Shown: positions 17,000 to 25,850, numbered from the stretch's first letter. The stretch: 64,000 nucleotides of DNA from an uncultured Clostridia bacterium (GCA_934500875.1 CAKSTL010000003.1:1-64000); one strand, 5' to 3'. The notes: generated from the letters alone by a model not told the origin. Numbers and translations: made by a program.

Positions 17000-18682
17000 A
17001 TGGAAATAATAAAAGGTATTGCGGGCGCACCGGGTCTTGCTAAGGCAGACGCCTATTTTTACAGAAAGAACATCTCAAAAACAGCGGTTGTGGACATTGA
17101 CGAGGCAGTTAAGATATCGCTTGAAAAAATTGAGGGACTTAAAAGGAAGGCGGAAAATTCGCTCGGCGAGGGCGAGGTAAAAATTTTTGAGGCATACAAA
17201 ATGCTGCTGGAGGACCGTGCGCTTATTTCTCAGATACGCTCACGCATAGAGGACGGCGATGACGCTGTATCGGCAACCGAGGCGGTAACCGGCAGAATGA
17301 GCGCAATTCTTGCGTCAAAAAAGAATGAATATATGCGCCAAAGGGCGGACGATATCCGCTATGTGGGAAAGCTTATATGCGAGTCGCTTTGCGGCGCAAA
17401 GCAAGAAGATGATAAAAACTTTGAAGGAAAGGTTATTCTTGCCGCATACGAATTGACGCCGGTTGACACAATGCTTTTCGACCTTAAAAATCTTGCCGCA
17501 ATAGTAACCGAAACCGGCGGCGCAACGTCGCACACGGTAATTTTGGCAAAATCACTGGGTATTCCTGCCGTTACCGGTGTTGAAAACATTGAAAAAAGAA
17601 TTAAAACAGGCTCATTTTTGTGCGTTGACGGCAATACGGGAAAAGTTACGGTTGACCCGGGAAAAGAACAGCTTGCGGAATTTGAAATGCGTCTTGAGGA
17701 GGAAAGAAATTTTATCGAAAAGATAAAATCTCTTAAAAAAAGCAAGGCATATTTAAGGGACGGCGAGGAGTTTAACGTATGTGTAAACATTGGAAATCCC
17801 GAAGATTTAAACGAGCTTGAAGAAACCGTATTTAACGGCGTGGGGCTTTTTCGGACAGAATTTTTGTATTCAAAATCTCAAAAAAAGCCCACGTTTGAAC
17901 AGCAGGCAGAGGCATACAAAAAGGTAATTGACTTTTGCGGTGATGAATATGTAACCATACGCACAATCGACGTCGGCGGCGATAAGATAATAGACTACCT
18001 CAATATGAAAAAAGAAGAAAATCCGTTTCTCGGAAGCAGGGGAATAAGGCTTTCTATGGACAACGGCGAAATTTTTCTTGAACAGCTTTGTGCTATTTTA
18101 TACGCCGCACGGGGCAAAAAAGTAAAAATACTTCTGCCTATGATTACGTCGGTCAAAGAGCTTGACTGGGCAAAGGATATGATAAAAAAAGCCGAAGAAA
18201 GACTTTCGGAAAAAAATCTGGACTTTTGCAGAAACTATCTTGTCGGAATAATGATTGAAACGCCTGCATGCGCCGTCTGCGCCGACATATTTGCAAAAAA
18301 GTGTGATTTCTTCAGTATAGGAACAAACGATTTGGTGCAGTATATAACGGCGGCGGACAGGGGAAACGTCAGTGTTGCAAAATTTTACAATCCGTATCAC
18401 TTAGCGGTTTTAAGACTTATAGATTTTACGGCAAAATCCGCAGTTAAAAACGGTATATCGGTAAGCGTCTGCGGCGACCTTGCGGCAAATCTTGATTTTA
18501 CCGAAATTTTTGTGGGTATGGGCATAAAATCGCTCAGCGTTCCGGCAATGATTTTGGGACGGCTTAAAAAACGGCTCGGAGAAATATCGGAAAAAGAGGC
18601 TGCAAAAACGCTTGAAACAGTGCTTTCGTCAGATGACGGGGACAAAATCGAAGGTATTTTAAAGAAAGGAGAAAGAAAATGA
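17000..18682 (+). CDS. ptsI: PTS enzyme I (phosphoenolpyruvate-protein phosphotransferase)
   Basis: 560 aa from ATG 17000 (MEIIKGIAGAPGLAKADAYF). The frame is open from 16988, where a GTG overlaps the ptsH stop. The HPr-binding and swivelling domains carry the active-site His in ETGGATSHTVILAKSLGIPA. The C-terminal PEP-binding barrel has VGLFRTEFLY, GGDKIIDYLN, SRGIRLSMDN, GIMIETPACAV and FFSIGTNDLVQY. It uses PEP to phosphorylate HPr. The next gene overlaps its stop by four bases. Confidence 0.95.
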   Translation: MEIIKGIAGAPGLAKADAYFYRKNISKTAVVDIDEAVKISLEKIEGLKRKAENSLGEGEVKIFEAYKMLLEDRALISQIRSRIEDGDDAVSATEAVTGRMSAILASKKNEYMRQRADDIRYVGKLICESLCGAKQEDDKNFEGKVILAAYELTPVDTMLFDLKNLAAIVTETGGATSHTVILAKSLGIPAVTGVENIEKRIKTGSFLCVDGNTGKVTVDPGKEQLAEFEMRLEEERNFIEKIKSLKKSKAYLRDGEEFNVCVNIGNPEDLNELEETVFNGVGLFRTEFLYSKSQKKPTFEQQAEAYKKVIDFCGDEYVTIRTIDVGGDKIIDYLNMKKEENPFLGSRGIRLSMDNGEIFLEQLCAILYAARGKKVKILLPMITSVKELDWAKDMIKKAEERLSEKNLDFCRNYLVGIMIETPACAVCADIFAKKCDFFSIGTNDLVQYITAADRGNVSVAKFYNPYHLAVLRLIDFTAKSAVKNGISVSVCGDLAANLDFTEIFVGMGIKSLSVPAMILGRLKKRLGEISEKEAAKTLETVLSSDDGDKIEGILKKGERK

Positions 18683-19128
18683 ATTTATCCGATATAATAA
18701 GGGCTGACAGGGTTGATTTAAACCTTGCGGCAGAAAATAAGGATGAGGCGATACGAAAGCTTTCGCATCTTTTAAACGAAAGCGGCGCTCTTTCGGACGA
18801 GCAAAAATATCTTGATGATGTTTTTGAGCGTGAGAGAGTGTCGTCAACGGGAATAGGAAACGCCATTGCCATACCGCACGGAAAATCGTCTGCGGTAAAA
18901 GAAACGTGTGCGGCAATAGGCAGAATGAAAAACACGTTAAACTGGGGCAGTGCGGACGGCGAACCGGTAAAGTTTATTGTGCTTCTTGCCGTAAACGATA
19001 CCGACAAAAACACTTCGCACGTAAAGCTTTTGTCGCAAATGGCACGAAAGCTTGCCTCGGATGAGGTTTGTCAAAAACTTTTGGACGCAAAAACACGTGA
19101 AGAAATTGTTGAAATATTTTCAAATTAA
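18679..19128 (+). CDS. PTS fructose-family EIIA
   Basis: 149 aa, ATG overlaps the ptsI stop, AAAGGAG upstream. EIIA of the fructose/mannitol family with the phosphoacceptor His67 in NAIAIPHGKS. It receives phosphate from HPr and gives it to EIIB. As a free-standing domain gene followed by EIIB and EIIC genes it completes an in-operon phosphorelay. Confidence 0.93.
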   Translation: MNLSDIIRADRVDLNLAAENKDEAIRKLSHLLNESGALSDEQKYLDDVFERERVSSTGIGNAIAIPHGKSSAVKETCAAIGRMKNTLNWGSADGEPVKFIVLLAVNDTDKNTSHVKLLSQMARKLASDEVCQKLLDAKTREEIVEIFSN

Positions 19129-19143
19129 GGAGGGACAAAAAAT

Positions 19144-19455
19144 ATGAAAATTGTAGGAATAGCTGCTTGCACGTCAGGCATTGCCCATACCTATATAGCT
19201 AAAGAAAAGCTTGAGGAGGCGGCAAAAAGCCTTGGACATACGGTACACATTGAAACTCAGGGTACAATAGGCACCGAGGATGAACTTACACCGGGCGAAA
19301 TAAAGGACGCAGATGTTGTTATCATTGCGGCAGATATAAAGGTAAGTGGAAAGGAACGTTTCAAAGGAAAAAAGGTTGTTGAAATTCCGACCCATATTGC
19401 CATAAAATCGCCGAAGGCGCTTATAAACAAAATAAGCGAGGAAATAGGAAAATAA
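19144..19455 (+). CDS. PTS fructose-family EIIB
   Basis: 103 aa with AAGGAGG upstream. The EIIB phosphoacceptor Cys9 lies in GIAACTSGIAHTYIAKEKLE, a sequence typical of fructose-type EIIB. ADVVIIAADIKVSGKERF follows. It transfers phosphate to the sugar carried by EIIC, encoded 12 bp downstream. Confidence 0.94.
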   Translation: MKIVGIAACTSGIAHTYIAKEKLEEAAKSLGHTVHIETQGTIGTEDELTPGEIKDADVVIIAADIKVSGKERFKGKKVVEIPTHIAIKSPKALINKISEEIGK

Positions 19456-19467
19456 GGAGATAGGCTT

Positions 19468-20550
19468 ATGTGGAACAAATTACAGCTTAAAAAACACGCA
19501 CTGACGGGTATATCGTTTATGCTGCCGCTCGTTGTTGCGTCAGGTCTTTTAATTGCAATAGGAAACATTTTCGGCGGCAATCCCAATACCATTTCGGACT
19601 ATACGGCAGGCTACAACGTATGGCAGGCGGCGGTAACGCTCGGCGTTTACGGAATGGGACTTCTTCCGGGTGTTATCAGTGCGGCAATAGCATATTCGAT
19701 TGCCGACAGACCCGGTATAGCACCGGGACTTTTAATGGGTATGATAGCGCAGAATATGGGCGCAGGATTTTTGGGCGGTATGCTCGGAGGTTACCTTGCG
19801 GGATATTTTGTTGCGTTTATCAAAAACAACCTTCGTGTACCCAAATGGGCGCAGGGTCTTATGCCTATGATGATAATTCCGCTGCTTGCTTCGGCGGTAA
19901 TAGGACTAATTATGTTCTTCGTTGTCGGCGGCCCTATAGCAAGAGCCTCGGAATGGCTTAAAGAATTTCTTATAAATATGCAGTCCGGCTCAAAGGCTGT
20001 TTTCGGCGCAGTATTGGGCGCAATGGCGGCTTTCGACTTCGGCGGCCCCGTAAACAAGGTTGCGTCGCTTTTTGCCGACGGACTTTTGCTTGATGGTGTA
20101 TACGGCCCCGAGGCGGTTAAAATATGCGCCTCAATGATACCTCCGTTCGGCGTTACGCTCTCGTGGCTTATCAAGCGTTCAAGGTATACAAGAAGCGAAA
20201 CCGACAATATAAAGGTTGCGTTTCCCATGGGAATTTGTATGATAACCGAGGGAGTTATTCCGATTGCCGCAGTTGACCCGATAAGGGTTATCGTGTCCTG
20301 TTCTTTGGGTGCGGCGGTAGGCGGCGCAATCATAATGTTTTTAAACGTCGGCTCAATGGTGCCGTCGGGCGGTATGTTCATTGTGCCGGCAATGATAAAT
20401 CCGTGGGGATTTATGCTTGCCCTTACAGTTGGAACCGTTGTAACGGCATTGCTGCTTGTTCTTCTTAAAAAGGACGCAAAGGACAACACGCCCGTTGACG
20501 TCGAGGAAGAAGAAATGGATTTATCCGAAGTAAAAATAAGCAACGATTAA
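19468..20550 (+). CDS. PTS fructose-family EIIC permease
   Basis: 360 aa, polytopic: at least eight hydrophobic segments (for example ISFMLPLVVASGLLIAIGNI, GLMPMMIIPLLASAVIGLIM, FMLALTVGTVVTALLLVLLK). Family marks: GQNMGAGFLGG-like loop (QNMGAGFLGGMLGG), FDFGGPVNKVA and FPMGICMITEGVIPIAA. It ends in an acidic cytoplasmic tail. It transports a hexose or related sugar coupled to phosphorylation; the exact sugar is not evident. No 1-phosphofructokinase gene accompanies it. Confidence 0.92.
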   Translation: MWNKLQLKKHALTGISFMLPLVVASGLLIAIGNIFGGNPNTISDYTAGYNVWQAAVTLGVYGMGLLPGVISAAIAYSIADRPGIAPGLLMGMIAQNMGAGFLGGMLGGYLAGYFVAFIKNNLRVPKWAQGLMPMMIIPLLASAVIGLIMFFVVGGPIARASEWLKEFLINMQSGSKAVFGAVLGAMAAFDFGGPVNKVASLFADGLLLDGVYGPEAVKICASMIPPFGVTLSWLIKRSRYTRSETDNIKVAFPMGICMITEGVIPIAAVDPIRVIVSCSLGAAVGGAIIMFLNVGSMVPSGGMFIVPAMINPWGFMLALTVGTVVTALLLVLLKKDAKDNTPVDVEEEEMDLSEVKISND

Positions 20551-20564
20551 AGGGGTAATAATTT

Positions 20565-21425
20565 ATGTATACTTCTATGAAAAATATGCTTCTTGACGCA
20601 AGCAAAAATCATTATGCGGTAATGGCGATAAACTGTTTTAACATTGAAACCTGCCGCTGTGTGATAAACGCTGCCGAAAAAGAGGACGCACCCATTATTG
20701 TAAATATTTTTAAAGATCACCTTCTTACGCACTGCGAAAGCGCACTTATTGCGCCTGTTGTAAGGTATCTTGCAGACCGGGCGAAGATAAGCGTTGCCTT
20801 AAATTACGACCACGGAAGCGACGAAAAATCGCTTCTTAAGGCGATAGACGACGGTTTTTCGTCCGTAATGGCAGATATGTCGCAGTATCCGATTGAAGAA
20901 AATATAAAAAGGACACGCAGCATTGCGGATTACGCACATTCAAAGGGCGCAAGCATTGAGGGTGAAATAGGCTCGCTCGGTCAGACCGAGGGAGGAAACT
21001 ATACCGGCGAAAAAATGTATACCGACCCTGACGAGGCAAAAAAGTTTTTTGACGAAACTGACATTGACGCACTTGCAATTTCGTTCGGTTCATCTCACGG
21101 AAACTATCCCGAGGGAAAAAGTCCGGAATTTGATTTTGACCGCTTAAAGGCAATAAAAAAGAAAACGGGCGCTCCGCTTGTTCTTCACGGCGGCTCGGGT
21201 TCGGGCGAAGAAAACATTATAAATGCGGTTAAATACGGCATAAGCAAAATCAACGTGGGCTGCGATTTTATGAACGCAAACAAAAACAACGTTATGCACC
21301 TTCTTGAAGAAAACCCCGATATAAACTATTTTGACCTTATTTGCGAGTCGGAAAAAGAGAGCGAAAAGCTTGTAAGATATTATATCGGGCTATCCGGGTC
21401 TAAAGGAAAAAATAAAAATTTTTAG
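20565..21425 (+). CDS. Class II ketose-bisphosphate aldolase (paralogue 1)
   Basis: 286 aa. TIM-barrel class II aldolase with the zinc and catalytic residues in place: NYDHGSDEKSL (Asp-His), SFGSSHGNYP and LVLHGGSGSG. It cleaves a ketose bisphosphate to dihydroxyacetone phosphate and an aldehyde or aldose phosphate (FBA, tagatose- or related). It lies directly after the EIIC gene and 11 bp before a second aldolase; the two are clearly divergent. Substrate unknown. Confidence 0.88.
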   Translation: MYTSMKNMLLDASKNHYAVMAINCFNIETCRCVINAAEKEDAPIIVNIFKDHLLTHCESALIAPVVRYLADRAKISVALNYDHGSDEKSLLKAIDDGFSSVMADMSQYPIEENIKRTRSIADYAHSKGASIEGEIGSLGQTEGGNYTGEKMYTDPDEAKKFFDETDIDALAISFGSSHGNYPEGKSPEFDFDRLKAIKKKTGAPLVLHGGSGSGEENIINAVKYGISKINVGCDFMNANKNNVMHLLEENPDINYFDLICESEKESEKLVRYYIGLSGSKGKNKNF

Positions 21426-21436
21426 GAGAGAAAAAT

Positions 21437-22300
21437 ATGCTTATAAATATGAAACAGCTTTTGGACAAAGCAGATAAAAACGGATTTGCCGTTCCTGCCT
21501 TCAACATAGGCAGCGAGGCAATTTTAAAGGGAGTTGTGGAGAGCGCCAACGAAACGAACACGCCGGTTATACTTGCAATTCATCCCACCGAGCACGATTA
21601 TCTCGGCGATTCGTTTATTTCAACCTGCATTAACGAGGCAAACAAAACAAAGGTGCCTATGGTTATTCACCTTGACCACGGCGGAAAATTTGAAGAAATT
21701 TTAAGGGCTATACGCTGCGGATTTACCTCCGTTATGATTGATGCGTCCCATATGGCATATGACGAAAACGTAAAAATTACGCAAAAGGTTGTTGAGGTTT
21801 CGCATCCTTTGAACGTTTCGGTTGAGGCAGAGCTTGGAACAATCGGAAACACAGGTGCGTCATACGAAGGCGGCGCAAACGATATTATTTATACAAACCC
21901 CGACGAGGCAAAGGATTTTGTAAACAAAACGGGCATTGATACTCTTGCTGTTGCAATCGGCACGGCACACGGACTTTATCCCAAGGATATGAAGCCGGAA
22001 TTAAAGCTTGATTTGCTCAAGGAAATAAGAGATAAGGTTAACATTCCGCTTGTTCTTCACGGCGGCTCGGGAAATCCCGATTCCGAAATTTCGCAGTCGG
22101 TTAAAATCGGTATTTCAAAAATCAATATTTCAAGCGACATTAAGCACGCTTTTTATACAGAGTGCAGAAAGGTGCTTGAAGAAAATCCGAAATGGATTGA
22201 GCCTAACGCAATTTATCCGCCCTGTATAAAAGCTATGAAAAAGGTTGTCGAATTTAAAATGAACCTTTTCGGCGCATTGGGAAAAGCGGATTTATATTAA
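21437..22300 (+). CDS. Class II ketose-bisphosphate aldolase (paralogue 2)
   Basis: 287 aa, GGAGAG upstream. Closer to the GatY/KbaY/FBA core family: HLDHGGKFEEI, AIGTAHGLYP, LVLHGGSGNPDSE and KINISSDIKHAF, with all metal ligands intact. Last gene of the PTS operon. Two active-looking aldolases behind one transporter suggest either two stereoisomeric substrates or a hetero-oligomer. A MITE-like element follows 15 bp after the stop. Confidence 0.9.
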   Translation: MLINMKQLLDKADKNGFAVPAFNIGSEAILKGVVESANETNTPVILAIHPTEHDYLGDSFISTCINEANKTKVPMVIHLDHGGKFEEILRAIRCGFTSVMIDASHMAYDENVKITQKVVEVSHPLNVSVEAELGTIGNTGASYEGGANDIIYTNPDEAKDFVNKTGIDTLAVAIGTAHGLYPKDMKPELKLDLLKEIRDKVNIPLVLHGGSGNPDSEISQSVKIGISKINISSDIKHAFYTECRKVLEENPKWIEPNAIYPPCIKAMKKVVEFKMNLFGALGKADLY

Positions 22301-22314
22301 AAAAAGCGTCTTTA

Positions 22315-22590
22315 GCCGCTCCTCGATAAGAAAGCATTGGTTTTGAAGCCGTATTTTAAATTCATACTACGTCAAAAATCTGCCATATGCGGTAAGCATA
22401 ATGGCAGATTTTATTTCTTGTCTGAATTGTAAAATCCAATATTCAAAACTGCTTTGCACCTTAAAAACGAGATTTTTTGATGAATTTCAAGGCAAAAAAG
22501 CGAGTAATCCTGACGGATTGCGAGTTTTTTTAACGCAGAAAGGCGCAAAAAATATGTTTTTAAGGCAATGCTTACTTATCGAGGAGTGGC
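22315..22590. mobile_element. MITE-like element, copy 1 (276 bp)
   Basis: Imperfect terminal inverted repeats of about 25 bp (left GCCGCTCCTCGATAAG..., right ...CTTATCGAGGAGTGGC). The flanks repeat TTTA on both sides, a possible 4-bp target duplication. A nearly identical copy lies at 40174-40448. An internal hairpin (AAAATCTGCCAT with ATGGCAGATTTT, about 22375-22414) has a matched base change in the other copy. Outside the element AAAGCGTCTTT and AAAGACGCTTT can pair, so the insertion may have split the hairpin that ended the PTS operon. No transposase is encoded. Confidence 0.75.
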
Positions 22591-22759
22591 TTTAAAAGAC
22601 GCTTTACATATTTGAATTTTTTCGTATTGTGCGGCGGTTTTCCCACAAGGTATAACTTAAAAAGGCGGCTTTAAAACCAACATTTTCGATATACCTTCCG
22701 CTTTTTTACGGCAAACCGAAAGAGTTTTAAAATGAATGGAATATCAAACCGTGCTGATA
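22591..22759. other. Spacer between MITE copy 1 and the AraC gene
   Basis: No gene. It receives convergent transcription from the PTS operon and the AraC-family gene. The arm GACGCTTT of the split hairpin is at 22598-22605; no U-tract follows on the plus strand. Confidence 0.4.
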
Positions 22760-23617
22760 CTACACCGGTTTGTTTTTGTATTTGACGGGCGGAATACCCA
22801 TAATTTTTTTGAAATGCTTTGAAAATGTGCTTGTATCGCAAAAACCCGATATTTGCGCTGCCTCCGAAACGGTTGTGCCGCCTTCCTCCAAAAGACGTGC
22901 CGAATTTATGATACGTATGCGGATTATATATTGGTGAAGCGAAAGTCCGGTGCAGGTTTTGATTAAATGATTGATATAGTTTGGGTGAAACGAAAAAATT
23001 TCGCCCAATTTTTTGTTTGTAAGGTTTTCGCTGTAGTGAACGTGAATATAATTTAATATCTTTTCGGTTTCATAATTTGCGTTTTGCGAAAGAAATCCGC
23101 CGAAAACCGAAAGACGTATGCAATCGGCTATGCACTGCGAAAAATACGCATTAACCTTAGCCCTGTAGCAGACAAGCTTGTGCGAATATTCATATTCTGC
23201 CTTTACAAGATACCTTTCAATACCCGGAATGTTTTTGATATGCATTACGCCGTTCAGCTCTTTTTTGTCGTCAAATTTTTCGTTTGCAAGAACGCTTTTT
23301 TTGTCAAAGTTTTCAGTTACCGGCGGTATCGGGCGGTCAAGGTGCGAAAATTTATTTGTTATGTCAAAATTTACTGCAATATATTTTACCGCACCGTCTG
23401 TGCACGGGAGTATTCTGTAGGGTATTCCAGGCGGAATGATAAGCGCACCGAATGCGTCGATAACGTAATTTCTGCCATCGGCGTCAATCATTCCTTTGCC
23501 GTTTACTGCGTAAAACATACGCATATCGTATGCAAAAGACGTATTAAATTCAGATGACGGGTTAACGTCAAGATAACGTATGTATCTTACAAAAGGCGCA
23601 ATATCGTCCGTTTTCAT
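22760..23617 (-). CDS. AraC-family transcriptional regulator
   Basis: 285 aa from ATG 23617 (MKTDDIAPFVRYIRYL) with AAAGGAG upstream; the frame is open further up without a ribosome site. Residues 1-140 look like a cupin-type sensor (GMIDADGRNYVIDAFGALII, PPGIPYRIL). The C-terminal 100 residues are a double helix-turn-helix (LTNKKLGEIFSFHPNYINHL, TTVSEAAQISGFCDTSTFSK, HFKKIMGIPPVKYK). It faces the PTS operon tail-to-tail, so it could control that or the sugar operon at 25.9 kb. Target unknown. Confidence 0.9.
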   Translation of the reverse strand: MKTDDIAPFVRYIRYLDVNPSSEFNTSFAYDMRMFYAVNGKGMIDADGRNYVIDAFGALIIPPGIPYRILPCTDGAVKYIAVNFDITNKFSHLDRPIPPVTENFDKKSVLANEKFDDKKELNGVMHIKNIPGIERYLVKAEYEYSHKLVCYRAKVNAYFSQCIADCIRLSVFGGFLSQNANYETEKILNYIHVHYSENLTNKKLGEIFSFHPNYINHLIKTCTGLSLHQYIIRIRIINSARLLEEGGTTVSEAAQISGFCDTSTFSKHFKKIMGIPPVKYKNKPV

Positions 23618-23713
23618 AAGAAATCTCCTTTGTCGCCGAAACGCAAAAATCCTGAACTCATTATACAATACATTCTTGCAAAAATCAATATGCGGGAAAA
23701 TTTCCGAACGAAA

Positions 23714-24379
23714 TCACTGTTTTAAATTGTTAAAGGTTTCAAAAAAATTGCAGTCTTTTAAAAGCTGAACAATTTTTTTGATTGACATATTCGATACCTT
23801 GTTTGAAATTCTTGTAACCATACTTCTTACGGTAACCTCTTCAACGCACCTCTGTTTTGCAATATCCTTGTATTTCATACCCTCGCACAGATGCTCCAAA
23901 AGCTCAAATTCGCTCTTTGAACAGGCAGAAACAATTTGCATACACGCAATAAGCTGTTTTTGCTGAATTTTAAGCTTTATCATTTCGTTTAAAATAATTC
24001 TTTCAACGTCGTTTGAAATTGCATTGGGAGAAACAGCGTTGAGAATTGAGTTTATAATTTCAACAATAGACGAATTTTTTGCAATAAAATCCACAAATCC
24101 CGCCATATATGCGTCGGTAATTTTTTCGCTGTCAACATACATTGTAAGCGCAATAAGCTTGGTATCGGGAAGGACGCTCAAAATTTTCTTGCCTGCCGTA
24201 ATACCCGCAGTGTCTGATTCCATCTGAATGTCCATTAAAATAACGTCGGGCTTTTTTGAAACGGCAAGATTATATGCTTCCTTTCCGCTTGTGGCAGCCG
24301 CAACAACCTCAATATTGTGTTCGTTTTTTAAAGTGTAGCACAAGTGATTTCGGATTTCTTCCATATCGTCAACAATCAT
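23714..24379 (-). CDS. Response regulator, LuxR-type output, with apparent 5' frameshift
   Basis: 221 aa from ATG 24379, which starts inside the receiver domain at MIVDDMEEIR. The phosphoacceptor Asp is in DVILMDIQME and the lysine region near FIAKNSS. The C-terminal helix-turn-helix is FELLEHLCEGMKYKDIAKQR. The well-placed ribosome site AAAGGAG serves an ATG at 24396 that reads only MEKSEL and stops. One extra A in the A5 tract would give MEKIRIMIVDD, the usual start of this family. So the gene carries a 1-nt deletion, is read by slippage, or starts weakly at 24379. Its partner kinase is truncated next door. Confidence 0.75.
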   Translation of the reverse strand: MIVDDMEEIRNHLCYTLKNEHNIEVVAAATSGKEAYNLAVSKKPDVILMDIQMESDTAGITAGKKILSVLPDTKLIALTMYVDSEKITDAYMAGFVDFIAKNSSIVEIINSILNAVSPNAISNDVERIILNEMIKLKIQQKQLIACMQIVSACSKSEFELLEHLCEGMKYKDIAKQRCVEEVTVRSMVTRISNKVSNMSIKKIVQLLKDCNFFETFNNLKQ

Positions 24380-24408
24380 AATTCTGATTTTTCCATTGCC
24401 GTTCTCCT

Positions 24409-24743
24409 TTATGCTTCAAAATCGTCGGGCAAAAGAACATAAAAGGTTGTTCCTGCCCCCGCCTTGCTTTTTACAGAAATGTTTCCGTGGTGATACTGCA
24501 CTATCCGTTTGGAAAATGCAAGACCGACACCCCAGTTTAAAACTCTTGTCTTTGTGGTATAAAATTCATCAAAAATGTGCCTCATCTGCTTTCTTTTCAT
24601 TCCCACTCCGTTGTCCGAAACCGCAAGCACAATCCATTCATATTCCTGAATTATCGACACCGTTATCACGCCGTCGCTGCGGCCCGATTCTTCAATTGCC
24701 TGAACGGCATTCTGCAAAATATTGCATACCGCCTCGGTACCGA
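24409..24743 (-). pseudogene. Sensor histidine kinase, C-terminal ATPase fragment
   Basis: Reading leftwards from the junction: EIFGTEAVCNILQNAVQAIEE (N box), VSDNGVGMKRKQMRHIFDEF (G1/F boxes), GVGLAFSKRIVQYHHGNISV (G2) and AGAGTTFYVLLPDDFEA. Only the HATPase domain remains; sensor and histidine domains are gone. Coding similarity stops near 24743, at the palindrome TCGGTACCGA (24734-24743), beyond which the plus strand encodes a different gene. It lies directly upstream of the response regulator, so this was a two-component pair. Confidence 0.75.
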
Positions 24744-24963
24744 AAATTTCAGCTACGAATATGAAAAAGATGTCATTGCGGTTATATGCCTTTATGACGC
24801 AGACGGCAATATGCGCAGCATATCGTATTCAAACGGGGAAAACGGTGTTGCAAAAGCGCAGATAAGCGTTCTGGAAAATGCTGTCGGTTACAGCGTAAGG
24901 GCGTTTATGTGCGAGAGCTTTGAAAATTCGTCGCCGCTTTCGGGCGTGATGGAATTAAAGTGA
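24734..24963 (+). pseudogene. C-terminal fragment of a secreted protein
   Basis: The plus strand from about 24740 encodes TENFSYEYEKDVIAVICLYD, ADGNMRSISYSNGENGVAK and, near the end, YSVRAFMCESFENSSPL before a stop at 24961-24963. The end resembles the C-termini of secreted clostridial proteins of the V-x-A-F-x-W/C-x-S-x-x-x-x-PL type. The adjacent gene (25007) ends similarly (KMRAFALGSFDTLKP). No start or signal peptide precedes it: the 5' part is missing at the junction with the kinase fragment. Confidence 0.6.
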
Positions 24964-25006
24964 AAAATTTTTTGCGTCAACAATTTTTCAGAGAGTGAGA
25001 AAAGCT

Positions 25007-25765
25007 ATGAAAAAAATTCTTTGCGGAGTGTTTGTTCTTATTTTTACGTTTTTTACTGCCGTTTGTGCAATCGCCTATGACGAGGACGAGGCATATGTGC
25101 CGTATGACTGGGACAATATAAAGGGAAATAATCTTACGCTTGTAAAAGATGTGCCCGAACCCGCATATGAATATACAAAACCCGAAATTACATCTCCTCT
25201 TGCCGAATATGTGTTCGGAAACGAAAAATGCGGATGCGTAAATTTATACAGCCTTACCCAAGGAAAAAATGCGCAGAACGAAAAATCGGCGTCGTTTGTG
25301 CTGGCGAGCGATAATTTTGATGCAGACTATGTTTATTTCAGAAAGGGCACTGCGGTGCTGAAAAGGTATACCGCTTCGTCGCTTCTCGGAAAAGACGTGC
25401 TGTTTGAGGCGGAGGGAACTCTTTTTTATGTGACCGCCGTGAGGGACAGCAATTGCATATATTTTAAAATTGCTCCCGACGGCGAAAAGGAGAGGGCAGA
25501 AATTTCGCTTGATACCTCTTTCGGCAATGCAAAAGTTTTTCTTGACGCAAATCCGTCGTTTTACAAAAACAACAAAAAATATGTGATTGCGGCGGCGTTT
25601 TACGATAAAAACGGTGCGCTTACAGATGTAAAGCTTGCAATGCCTCCTTTTTGTGCGCTTGATGTGCAGCCGGCCGAAGATGCTGTAAAAATGAGGGCTT
25701 TTGCGCTTGGTTCTTTTGACACACTTAAGCCTGCTGCAGATATTAAAGAGTATATTTTTAAATAG
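25007..25765 (+). CDS. Secreted protein of unknown function
   Basis: 252 aa from ATG 25007; a GTG four codons upstream is the alternative. A clear signal peptide (MKKILCGVFVLIFTFFTAVCAIA, then YDEDEAY) leads an otherwise soluble protein. It has a mid-region SASFVLASDNFDADYVYFRK and a C-terminal segment AAAFYDKNGALTDVKLA ... KMRAFALGSFDTLKP. This ending is shared with the fragment just upstream, so the two may be paralogues. No catalytic motif was recognised. A terminator follows. Confidence 0.65.
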   Translation: MKKILCGVFVLIFTFFTAVCAIAYDEDEAYVPYDWDNIKGNNLTLVKDVPEPAYEYTKPEITSPLAEYVFGNEKCGCVNLYSLTQGKNAQNEKSASFVLASDNFDADYVYFRKGTAVLKRYTASSLLGKDVLFEAEGTLFYVTAVRDSNCIYFKIAPDGEKERAEISLDTSFGNAKVFLDANPSFYKNNKKYVIAAAFYDKNGALTDVKLAMPPFCALDVQPAEDAVKMRAFALGSFDTLKPAADIKEYIFK

Positions 25766-25777
25766 CATTAAAAATGG

Positions 25778-25807
25778 GCCGTAATTTATACGGCTTGTTT
25801 TTTTAAA
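25778..25807 (+). terminator. Intrinsic terminator after the secreted protein gene
   Basis: GCCGTA-ATTTA-TACGGC stem-loop followed by TTGTTTTTTT, 12 bp after the stop codon. Confidence 0.85.
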
Positions 25808-25850
25808 GAAAAAATATTTATTTTACACAAAAAATGCGTTATTATGAATG

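Noticed and set aside
22401..22595. Small ORF shared with 40196-40498
   Set aside because: It lies inside both MITE copies, is made of hairpin and repeat sequence and lacks a ribosome site.
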